From Clostridium sp. UBA4108 (GTDB taxonomy: Bacteria; Bacillota; Clostridia; Clostridiales; Clostridiaceae), in assembly GCA_002381695.1 (NCBI GenBank), contig DFXM01000006.1, forward strand, positions 31,190 through 50,918: a DNA stretch of 19,729 nt, written 5' to 3'. The notes under the pieces are model-generated. The model ran no database searches and had not been told where the DNA came from. It saw only the letters and a program-made list of their open reading frames with translations. Below, piece after piece: positions 1 through 5,876 of the stretch. Position 1 is the first letter of the stretch. Each line of letters begins with the position of its first letter. A program made the translations under genes and the position numbers.

Positions 1-40
1 ATATATAGTTCATTATCAACAACCATTTTAACCAAAGCCT
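1..40 (-). repeat. Dispersed repeat copy R1 (cut by window edge)
   Basis: Read on the minus strand this stretch gives GGCTTTGGTTAAAATG, then GTTGTTGATAATGAACTA. It lines up with copies R2 (1653-1713), R3 (10368-10405) and R5 (19666-19729), which share the order GGCTTT - TTTTAAAT - TGTTGAT - AGAACTA. The copy may continue to the left of the window. No coding function is visible. The similarity was found by eye. Confidence 0.55.
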
Positions 41-157
41 ATTTTTTATTAATTCACCTAATCCAAGGAAATATTAAAGGAGTAAAACTAAGGTAAATAG
101 GGAATAGTACACTCTATATAAAATATATTAAATCTAAATAAACTTAGGAGGGAAAAA

Positions 158-826
158 ATGAGAAAATCTTTATTAATATGCATTTTACTAGTTGGGTTAA
201 CTTTAACAGCATGTACACAGAGTAATAATATTACCAAAGATAAAAATAACAATAATGCCAATAATAACTCCATTGCTGAAGAAAATCAAAGTTCAACTTT
301 AACTAATAACAATGTAGATGAAATAAAAAAAGAACTTAAAACTACATTAAAAGAAAATGCAAAAAAATACTTTAATGTGGATATTGATGAAAAAAATATG
401 AACTATTCCCTAGGAAAAGTAGTGCTTGAAAATAACTTTGAATCTATAACTGAGTTAGGAAACTTAGATGAATTGTATATAACAGCTCATTCCAAAGTTG
501 AACCAAAAGACTTAGGAGTTATAAGTGTTTCTATGGAATATGACAGCACAAATAAAAAGATGAAATTTATGAACCTATCTCTAAAAGAACCTTTTAATGA
601 ATCAACTAAAATATCAAAAGAGGAAGCAATAAGCATAGCAAAGCAATTCATTGCTGATAAGGGGCTAATTGGAACAGATATTCCTCTTACAGTAGCTGAA
701 TTTACTGATACAAAAGGGACTTCAGTAGTTAAATTTGATTACAAATCTGCTAATAACAATAATGAAGATATTAAAATAGGTATAAATAATACTAATAAGG
801 CAGTAAGGATGTTGGACTTATATTAG
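158..826 (+). CDS. Putative lipoprotein, function unknown
   Basis: A 222-residue secreted protein. It starts MRKSLL, has a hydrophobic stretch to about residue 16, then a lipobox LTAC with the lipidated cysteine at residue 19, so it should be anchored to the outer face of the membrane. Residues 20-60 are a low-complexity Asn/Lys/Ser-rich linker typical of clostridial lipoproteins. The rest is a soluble domain. Near residues 148-165 the stretch EEAISIAKQFIADKG resembles the helix of PepSY-like or anti-sigma-associated lipoproteins, but this is weak. The start is supported by TTAGGAGGG seven bases upstream. It stands alone, convergent with the next gene, and shares a terminator with it. No specific function can be assigned. 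Confidence 0.85.
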   Translation: MRKSLLICILLVGLTLTACTQSNNITKDKNNNNANNNSIAEENQSSTLTNNNVDEIKKELKTTLKENAKKYFNVDIDEKNMNYSLGKVVLENNFESITELGNLDELYITAHSKVEPKDLGVISVSMEYDSTNKKMKFMNLSLKEPFNESTKISKEEAISIAKQFIADKGLIGTDIPLTVAEFTDTKGTSVVKFDYKSANNNNEDIKIGINNTNKAVRMLDLY

Positions 827-849
827 ATGTGTATTATTGCTTAAATAAA

Positions 850-890
850 ATATCCTCCAAGAGAATTTCTCTTGAAGGATATTTTTATTT
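850..890. terminator. Bidirectional terminator between convergent genes
   Basis: A 16-base arm at 850-865 (ATATCCTCCAAGAGAA) pairs with 867-882 (TTCTCTTGAAGGATAT) with one mismatch; the innermost pairs open as the loop. A T-rich run (882-892) follows on the plus strand, and an AAATAAAA-type run precedes it, so it can end transcription from both sides. It sits between the ends of the lipoprotein gene and the YcxB-like gene. Confidence 0.85.
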
Positions 891-913
891 TTCTACTAAC
901 CTGTACTTTTAAA

Positions 914-1456
914 TTACTTTTTACTTTTTGCTCTTAAAAGATCTAGGAATTCCTGCTTCTCTTCATCAGTTTTAAATGCATTTAGTGGCACTATATAAGA
1001 ACTGATGGCACTGTCAAATATGAATATTTGTTTTCTAGTTTCAGCAATATGTAAAATACCCTTCCAGCTGAGCTTTGACTCACCACTACCATTAGTAACC
1101 ATAATTCCAGTCTTAAGAATCTTAAGGGTCTGTTCTCCTACAAACCCCTTATTTTTCTCTATATTCATTAAATCCTTCACTTGCTTTTTAACTCTTGTTT
1201 TTAAACGTCTTGGATATGCATAAATCCATATCAATGCAAAAGTTCCAAACACTCCAAAGGGAAGCCATCTTGAAGTACTGCTTGCATCTGGCTTAAAGAA
1301 TGATACCACCAAGAATATGCAGGCTATTACAAGGAATATACAAGGCATTAAGAATCTATTCATTAAAATAGATTTTCTATTAGCTTCTGCTGTTGTAATA
1401 CGGTATACATTAAAATCAACATAGTCTTGCTCTTTTAAATTATATTTTAATTCCAT
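914..1456 (-). CDS. YcxB-like membrane protein
   Basis: 180 residues. There are two membrane segments at about residues 35-54 and 64-81, then a basic stretch (YPRRLKTRVKKQVK) and a C-terminal soluble domain. In that domain the pattern TGIMVTNGSGESKLSWKGI, then a stretch reading IFIFDSAISSYIVPLNAF, is typical of the YcxB-like family: a sheet domain with a conserved W and a late IPxxAF. The family's biochemical role is unknown; members are small membrane proteins often annotated as PH-like. The start is supported by AAAGGAGG six bases upstream. It is a single gene facing the lipoprotein gene and separated from the ABC operon by about 400 bases. Confidence 0.8.
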   Translation of the reverse strand: MELKYNLKEQDYVDFNVYRITTAEANRKSILMNRFLMPCIFLVIACIFLVVSFFKPDASSTSRWLPFGVFGTFALIWIYAYPRRLKTRVKKQVKDLMNIEKNKGFVGEQTLKILKTGIMVTNGSGESKLSWKGILHIAETRKQIFIFDSAISSYIVPLNAFKTDEEKQEFLDLLRAKSKK

Positions 1457-1652
1457 ATTTACCTCCTTTTAAATTTAGAATGGAAATATAAATTGTAGAA
1501 TTATTATGGAAATTCAGTTTACTATATATTTTCCCACCATTATTAATTCTAAATTACAAATCATAAAAAATATTTTACCATACTTTTCATCATAATACAT
1601 ACTAAAACCCTAAAAAACTTCATATATCTACAAAATTTGTAAATCTACCTTC

Positions 1653-1713
1653 CTGCAAATGGTTTGTGAGTAATAATATTTAGTTCTAAATCAACGACTA
1701 TTTAAAACAAAAC
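1653..1713 (-). repeat. Dispersed repeat copy R2
   Basis: The reverse complement begins GGTTTTGTTTTAAAT, continues CGTTGATTTAGAACTA, and ends CAAACCATTTGCAG. That last 14-base string is identical to the last 14 bases of R5 at 19716-19729, and the inner blocks match in order. At about 62 bases this is one of the two longest copies. It lies just upstream of the MerR-type promoter of the ABC operon. No transposase gene is associated with it. Confidence 0.7.
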
Positions 1714-1737
1714 CATTTAAAAGAATAATAAAAACTG

Positions 1738-1768
1738 TTGACTTTGACCTTAGGATAAACTCTAAGAT
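1738..1768 (+). promoter_or_regulatory. MerR-type promoter/operator of the ABC exporter operon
   Basis: The -35 box is TTGACT (1738-1743) and the -10 box TAAGAT (1763-1768), with a 19-base spacer. That spacer is too long for unaided RNA polymerase and is the hallmark of MerR-activated promoters. The spacer holds an imperfect dyad GACCTTAGGATAAACTC centred on base 1754. The same core (ACCTTAkGATAA) and the same centre-to-box distance occur in front of the MerR gene itself. Confidence 0.75.
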
Positions 1769-1777
1769 GAATTTACA

Positions 1778-1830
1778 AGAGCTTTTTGTGATTATGAGCT
1801 CTAAAAGAAAATATACAATTATTTTCTTTT
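1778..1830 (+). promoter_or_regulatory. Leader with two adjacent hairpins
   Basis: AGAGCT (1778-1783) pairs with AGCTCT (1797-1802). Directly after it, AAAAGAAAAT (1803-1812) pairs perfectly with ATTTTCTTTT (1821-1830) around an 8-base loop. Both lie between the MerR-type promoter and the SD of the exporter ATPase. The second hairpin has a U-rich 3' arm but is all A/T, so it could be a weak attenuator or an mRNA-stabilising structure. Its function is unproven. Confidence 0.4.
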
Positions 1831-1854
1831 GAAGTTCAAAGGGGAGGTCAAGAT

Positions 1855-2610
1855 ATGAGAAATAAAGAACTAAACTCAACTGTTGCATTAAAGGTTAGTG
1901 GGTTAAGAAAATCCTATAATAATTTTGTGGCAGTGGATAATCTAAATCTAGAGGTAAATAAAGGGGAGATCTTTGGATTACTAGGCCATAACGGAGCAGG
2001 AAAATCTACTACCATTGAATGTATACTTGGAAGTAAAAAGCTAGATGAAGGGGAGGTTAAAGTCCTTGGAATGAACCCTGTAAAGGATAGAAAAATACTT
2101 TTTGAAAAGGTAGGGGTTCAGCTACAGGAATCAAATTATCAAAATAAAATAAAAGTTAAGGAGGTATGTGAGGTTACAGCCTCTTTATACTCTAATCCAT
2201 TAGATTTTAATGCTTTACTTAGAGAATTCAAACTATATGAAAAAAAAGACAGCTTTGTAGAGGAATTATCAGGAGGTGAAAAGCAAAGGCTATCTGTACT
2301 TCTAGCTTTAATCCCAAACCCTAGTATGCTATTTTTAGATGAGCTTACCACAGGGTTAGATCCTAAAGCTAGAAGAGAAATTTGGAACTATCTAGACAAT
2401 TTAAAAGCAAAGGGAGTAACTATTTTTATTACTTCTCACTATATGGATGAAGTAGAATATTTATGTGATAGAATTTGTATACTTAAAAAGGGGAAGGTTA
2501 TATTCATGGATAGTCCTAAGAATGCCATATTAAAAAGTGGAAAAGAAAATTTAGAAGAGGCATATTTATTTTATACTGGGGAGGAGGTAATGAATGATGA
2601 AATCCTTTAG
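1855..2610 (+). CDS. ABC transporter ATP-binding protein (ABC-2 exporter)
   Basis: A 251-residue ATPase that would energise the membrane protein encoded next. Walker A is GHNGAGKST (44-52), the ABC signature LSGGE (138-142), Walker B MLFLDE (158-163), and the switch histidine is H195 in FITSHYMDE. The layout and length fit the CcmA/DrrA-type ATPases that pair with ABC-2 permeases for drug or peptide export. The start ATG is set by GGGGAGG 7-8 bases upstream. The 3' end overlaps the permease gene by 17 bases, with the SD of the permease inside this gene (AGGAGG at 2582-2587), so the two are translationally coupled. A MerR-type promoter lies upstream. Substrate unknown. Confidence 0.93.
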   Translation: MRNKELNSTVALKVSGLRKSYNNFVAVDNLNLEVNKGEIFGLLGHNGAGKSTTIECILGSKKLDEGEVKVLGMNPVKDRKILFEKVGVQLQESNYQNKIKVKEVCEVTASLYSNPLDFNALLREFKLYEKKDSFVEELSGGEKQRLSVLLALIPNPSMLFLDELTTGLDPKARREIWNYLDNLKAKGVTIFITSHYMDEVEYLCDRICILKKGKVIFMDSPKNAILKSGKENLEEAYLFYTGEEVMNDEIL

Positions 2611-3340
2611 TACACTATTTAAAACAGAATTTAAAATCGCCCTTAGAACCCTAGATGCTATATTATTTGGAATACTATTTCCTATTGGAATAGCTTTATT
2701 ATTAGGATTTATTTATGGAGATAAGCTAGCCTATGAAGGTGCTAATTATACTATGCTACAGTTATCCTTTGGAGCCTTTGTATCCATTGGAATTTGTGCC
2801 ACAGGACTTATGGGCCTACCCTTAGCTATAGCTGATTATAGACATAGAAAAATATTAAAACGCTTTAAGGTTACCCCTATAAGCCCTAGTAAGCTGCTTA
2901 TAGTTCAGGTGGTGAATAGTTTTCTATTAGCAGTGATATCTGCTGTGTCAACCTATTTAGTAGCTAAGTTTGTCTTTGGATACGTGATGCTGGGCTCTGG
3001 TGGTAAATTCATTCTTACCTTTCTTCTAGTGACCCTTACCGTATATAGTATGGGTGTTCTCATTGCTAGTATAGCTCCCAATATAAAAATGGCAAATTTA
3101 ATCTGTACCTTAGTATACTTTCCAATGCTATTCCTATCAGGTGCAACAGTACCCTATGAAATCATGCCAAAAGCACTACAAAATATTTCTGATATACTGC
3201 CATTTACCCAAAGCATTAAACTTTTAAAGGGTGTTTCCTTAGGTGAACCTACCAATGATTTAATGTTCCAGCTTCTGTTGATGATAGGAATAAGTGTAAT
3301 ATGTATATTAGGTTCCTTAAAGTTTTTCAAATGGGAGTAA
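2594..3340 (+). CDS. ABC-2 type transporter permease
   Basis: A 248-residue integral membrane protein with about six hydrophobic segments. It carries the late ABC-2 family signature PMLFLSGATVPYEIMP followed by a DILPFTQSIKLLKG-type stretch. With the preceding ATPase it should form an exporter for a drug, lipid or peptide. The start is ATG at 2594 (a second ATG follows directly), six bases after AGGAGG. The N-terminal stretch (FKTEFKIALRTLDAILFGILFP) is the usual cytoplasmic helix leading into the first membrane segment. The gene ends just before the MerR-type promoter of the regulator. The cluster ATPase-permease-MerR resembles inducible multidrug efflux units; the real substrate cannot be read from sequence. 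Confidence 0.9.
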   Translation: MMKSFSTLFKTEFKIALRTLDAILFGILFPIGIALLLGFIYGDKLAYEGANYTMLQLSFGAFVSIGICATGLMGLPLAIADYRHRKILKRFKVTPISPSKLLIVQVVNSFLLAVISAVSTYLVAKFVFGYVMLGSGGKFILTFLLVTLTVYSMGVLIASIAPNIKMANLICTLVYFPMLFLSGATVPYEIMPKALQNISDILPFTQSIKLLKGVSLGEPTNDLMFQLLLMIGISVICILGSLKFFKWE

Positions 3341-3346
3341 AATCAT

Positions 3347-3377
3347 TTGACATTCACCTTATGATAAGGTCTATATT
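3347..3377 (+). promoter_or_regulatory. MerR-type promoter/operator of the regulator gene
   Basis: -35 TTGACA (3347-3352), 19-base spacer, -10 TATATT (3372-3377). The spacer carries a perfect dyad ACCTTAT-G-ATAAGGT (3356-3370, centre 3363). The centre sits 11 bases after the -35 box, exactly as in the 1738-1768 promoter. This is the classic arrangement in which a MerR dimer untwists the promoter, and here it implies autoregulation. Confidence 0.85.
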
Positions 3378-3438
3378 TAAATAAAGCACTACTATGATTT
3401 TCATAATTTCTAAATAACCCTAATAAGGAGGGATTAAG

Positions 3439-4251
3439 TTGTTTTCAATAGGAATGTTTTCAAAAATCAATCGTGTTACTACTAAAACCTTAAGACATTA
3501 TGATGATATAGGTCTATTAAAACCTGATCATGTAGATCCTATCACTGGATATAGATACTATACCACTAGCCAGCTTCCAAAACTTCATGAGATCCTAACC
3601 TTAAAACAGATGGGATTATCCTTAAATGATATTAAAGAAGTCCTTAAAAATCCGAAAACCATAGAGATTTATCTAAAGCTTAAGGAGCAAGATGTTATAA
3701 ATAGCATAGCTCATGAGCAAGCAAAATTAGTTCAAATAAGAAGTTTTTCTAATATGCTTAAAGGAGAAGGTGATTATATGTATACGCCAATTATAAAGGA
3801 ATTGCCAGAGGTTATTGTAGCCTCTATGAGACAAGTAGTAAGAGATTATAGTGAATTTTTCAATCTATGTCCAAATATAATGGGACCAGAAATGGAGAGA
3901 ATCGGATGCGAATGTAAAGTCCCTGAATATTGCTTTAATGTTTATCATGATGGTGAATATAAAGAAAGGGATATCGATGTTGAAATATGTGAAGCTGTGA
4001 CAGAGATGAGAGAGGATACTGAAATCATTAAATTCAAAGTTATCCCTAAGGTAGAAACTGCCGTATGTATCCTTCATAAAGGTCCTTATTCAAATTTAAG
4101 AAATTCCTATACCTTTATCTTTAAATGGATAGAGGATAATAATTACACTGTCTTAGATAATCCAAGAGAATCCTATATAGATGGCATTTGGAATAAAGAC
4201 AGTGAAGAGGATTGGTTAACGGAAATTCAAGTTCCTATTAAAATTAAATAA
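3439..4251 (+). CDS. MerR-family regulator with GyrI-like ligand domain
   Basis: A 270-residue transcriptional regulator. Residues 1-70 form the winged helix-turn-helix of MerR proteins (KTLRHYDDIGLLKP, then GYRYYTTSQL, then LKQMGLSLNDI). A coiled-coil dimer helix follows (about 75-110). Residues about 115-270 resemble the GyrI/BltR-type effector domain that binds hydrophobic drugs, including a VCILHKGPYSNLRNSY-type stretch and the WxTEIQVPI ending. The start is TTG, chosen because GGAGGGATTAAG lies just upstream and the frame begins the family's N-terminus there. It likely activates both its own promoter and that of the ABC-2 exporter upstream, since both have 19-bp spacers with related dyads. 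The ligand is unknown. Confidence 0.9.
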   Translation: MFSIGMFSKINRVTTKTLRHYDDIGLLKPDHVDPITGYRYYTTSQLPKLHEILTLKQMGLSLNDIKEVLKNPKTIEIYLKLKEQDVINSIAHEQAKLVQIRSFSNMLKGEGDYMYTPIIKELPEVIVASMRQVVRDYSEFFNLCPNIMGPEMERIGCECKVPEYCFNVYHDGEYKERDIDVEICEAVTEMREDTEIIKFKVIPKVETAVCILHKGPYSNLRNSYTFIFKWIEDNNYTVLDNPRESYIDGIWNKDSEEDWLTEIQVPIKIK

Positions 4252-4299
4252 TTTTCATCTTTTGGATTAAATTAAAAGACTTATAACAAAATTTAAGGA

Positions 4300-4305
4300 T
4301 ATAAT
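4300..4305 (+). promoter_or_regulatory. Possible -10 box for rubredoxin
   Basis: A perfect TATAAT lies 37 bases upstream of the rubredoxin start. The -35 region (AAGACT/AGACTT near 4276-4282) matches poorly, so this is only a candidate. Confidence 0.35.
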
Positions 4306-4342
4306 AGTATTAAAATCAAATAAGTTATTAGGAGGTGTTTTT

Positions 4343-4501
4343 ATGGATAAATATGTATGTATAGTTTGTGGTTATGTGTATGATCCAGAAGTAGGAGACC
4401 CAGATGGAGGTATAAATCCAGGTACTAAATTTGAAGATATTTCAGAGGATTGGGTTTGTCCATTATGTGGAGTTCCAAAAACAGAATTTAAAAAAATGTA
4501 A
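4343..4501 (+). CDS. Rubredoxin
   Basis: A 52-residue iron protein for one-electron transfer, commonly used by clostridia in oxygen and peroxide detoxification. The single iron is held by two CxxC knuckles, C6-C9 (YVCIVCGYVYDP) and C39-C42 (DWVCPLCGVPK). The acidic middle (DPEVGDPDGGINPGTKFEDI) and the aromatic residues Y4, Y11, Y13, F30 and W37 are all as expected. Length is standard for the family. AGGAGGTG lies just upstream of the ATG. It is followed by its own hairpin terminator, so it is probably monocistronic. No partner such as rubrerythrin or a flavodiiron protein is nearby. Confidence 0.97.
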   Translation: MDKYVCIVCGYVYDPEVGDPDGGINPGTKFEDISEDWVCPLCGVPKTEFKKM

Positions 4502-4525
4502 TTGCGAATATATGTAAGAATTTTT

Positions 4526-4558
4526 AGTCAGAACTTCTATAGAAGTTTCTGACTTTTT
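4526..4558 (+). terminator. Terminator of rubredoxin
   Basis: AGTCAGAACTTCT (4526-4538) pairs with AGAAGTTTCTGACT (4541-4554) with a one-base bulge, followed by a T run (4554-4558). It lies 25 bases after the rubredoxin stop codon. Confidence 0.88.
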
Positions 4559-4618
4559 ATGTATAGTTTTAAAACAACATGTAAATGTTATGTCTATACA
4601 AGTAAATAGGAGGTATAA

Positions 4619-4648
4619 GTGAAAATTTTAAGATATTTTTTTCACTAG
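4619..4648 (+). other. Leader micro-ORF in front of splB (9 codons, GTG...TAG)
   Basis: AGGAGG (4609-4614) sits five bases before a GTG that opens a nine-codon frame (VKILRYFFH) closed by TAG at 4646-4648. The frame is the same as splB, whose ATG follows six bases after the TAG and has no SD of its own. AGTGAAAA (4618-4625) can pair with TTTTCACT (4639-4646), so the micro-ORF also folds as a hairpin. It may couple splB translation by re-initiation. Whether it is translated is unknown. Confidence 0.45.
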
Positions 4649-4654
4649 ATAATT

Positions 4655-5677
4655 ATGTTTATTCCAAAGAGAATAATTTTTGAAAAAGGTTCTTTAGATT
4701 ACAAAATTGGCAAAAACATATACCATACATTTAAAGATAATAGCAGGGTAGAAATAATAAACCTAACTTCTAATAAAGTAAAACAGCATATCCCTGGAGA
4801 AGATTTATATAATTTTTATAGAGAGGGGAAGGATACCTTAGTAGTAGGAATTAAAAGAGGCTTTAAATTTCAATCTTGCAAACCCTCTGCAAACTATCAA
4901 TTGCCATTAGTATCTGGATGTATTGGCCAGTGTGAATATTGTTACTTAAATACTAATTTAGGAGATAAACCTTATATAAAGGTTAATGTTAATATTGAAG
5001 ATATACTTAATCAAGCTCAAAAATATATTGATGAACGGGAACCTAAGATAACTATATTTGAAGGGGCCGCAACTTCCGATCCCATACCAGTTGAACCCTA
5101 TACACATTCCTTAAAAAGTACCATAGAATTTTTCGGGAAAAGTAAAAATGGCAGATTTAGATTTGTAACTAAGTATAATGATATAGATGGCTTATTAGAT
5201 GCTAATCATAATGGAAATACAGAAATTAGATTCACCTTAAATGTGCCTAAAGTTATAAATGATTATGAAAATAGAACCTCAGCTAGTGAAAAGAGGATAG
5301 AGGCTAGCGTTAAAGTAGCAGAAGCAGGGTATCCAATAGGCTTTATAATAGCACCTATATTTATATATGAGGGTTGGCAAGGGGACTATAAGGATTTATT
5401 AATAGAATTAAATAAAAAACTACCGAAGAATTTGAAATATCCTATAACCTTTGAAGTAATATCTCATAGATATACCACTAGAGCTAAAAACATAATACTT
5501 GAGGTATTTCCAGATACTACTCTTCCAATGAGTGAGGAAGATAGAAAATTTAAATATGGCCAATTTGGTTATGGAAAATATGTATATACCAAGGAACAGT
5601 TAGAGGAAATTAAAAATTTTTTCCACTTGGAAATCTCTTCACTATTTCCTAAAGCTATCATTAAATATGTAATATAA
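4655..5677 (+). CDS. splB: Spore photoproduct lyase (radical SAM)
   Basis: A 340-residue radical SAM enzyme that reverses 5-thyminyl-5,6-dihydrothymine in spore DNA during germination. The [4Fe-4S] motif is CIGQCEYC (C89, C93, C96), flanked by the family's KPSANYQLP stretch and tyrosines Y95 and Y97, which match the electron-transfer tyrosines of the Bacillus enzyme. Blocks such as FVTKYNDIDGLLDANHNG, GYPIGFIIAPI and YGQFGYGKYVY-like endings are characteristic. Length equals the usual ~340. Odd point: the position of the hydrogen-donating cysteine (C141 in B. subtilis, in FEASCTSD) is Ala139 here (FEGAATSD), while Cys75 (QSCKPSA) stands where B. subtilis has Ser. The start MFIP fits the family's N-terminus but has no SD, only the micro-ORF in front. 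No clear sigma-G promoter was recognised. Confidence 0.94.
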   Translation: MFIPKRIIFEKGSLDYKIGKNIYHTFKDNSRVEIINLTSNKVKQHIPGEDLYNFYREGKDTLVVGIKRGFKFQSCKPSANYQLPLVSGCIGQCEYCYLNTNLGDKPYIKVNVNIEDILNQAQKYIDEREPKITIFEGAATSDPIPVEPYTHSLKSTIEFFGKSKNGRFRFVTKYNDIDGLLDANHNGNTEIRFTLNVPKVINDYENRTSASEKRIEASVKVAEAGYPIGFIIAPIFIYEGWQGDYKDLLIELNKKLPKNLKYPITFEVISHRYTTRAKNIILEVFPDTTLPMSEEDRKFKYGQFGYGKYVYTKEQLEEIKNFFHLEISSLFPKAIIKYVI

Positions 5678-5744
5678 TAATTTACCACATGAAAGGCTAT
5701 AAAGTATTTTTTTAGGTAACTTCACCTAAAACTAAGAATTAATT

Positions 5745-5800
5745 ATATAGATGTACCCATGGAAAACTTAGCAGAATGGATTCCATGGGTACATCTATAT
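5745..5800. terminator. 20-bp perfect inverted repeat between convergent splB and the RiPP operon
   Basis: ATATAGATGTACCCATGGAA (5745-5764) and TTCCATGGGTACATCTATAT (5781-5800) are perfect complements around a 16-base loop. It lies 67 bases past the splB stop and 76 bases past the end of the S8 protease gene, where a bidirectional terminator is expected. The flanks are AT-rich but lack a clean T run, so a termination role is inferred from place and stem strength. It could instead be a small mobile palindrome. Confidence 0.6.
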
Positions 5801-5833
5801 TAAAACTAATAAACTAAATCATGAGGAGGAATA

Positions 5834-5860
5834 ATGAATAGTTTATTGTTTCCCCAATAA
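5834..5860 (+). other. Orphan SD with eight-codon frame
   Basis: GAGGAGG lies a few bases before ATG at 5834, opening an eight-residue frame (MNSLLFPQ) that stops at 5860, 16 bases before the end of the convergent protease gene. It may be the remnant of a lost gene start. There is no evidence that it is expressed. Confidence 0.2.
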
Positions 5861-5876
5861 GTTAATCTCCATACTA

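Larger units (their letters stand above)
1457..1854. other. Intergenic region, no gene seen
   Basis: About 400 bases without a convincing open frame. It holds the likely promoter area of the YcxB-like gene (left part, no clear boxes), repeat copy R2 (1653-1713), the MerR-type promoter of the ABC operon (1738-1768), and an 86-base leader with two adjacent hairpins. In 1460-1650 I see only AT-rich sequence. Confidence 0.7.

Noticed and set aside
4561..4600. GTATAG...CTATAC and AACAT/ATGTT pairs before splB as a riboswitch
   Set aside because: The stems are five to six bases long and AT-rich, with no conserved aptamer blocks. I also could not find a convincing sigma-G promoter here.
5711..5730. 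TTTAGGT/ACCTAAA hairpin as the splB terminator
   Set aside because: The 7-bp stem has no T run after it on either strand. The 20-bp stem at 5745-5800 is a better candidate.
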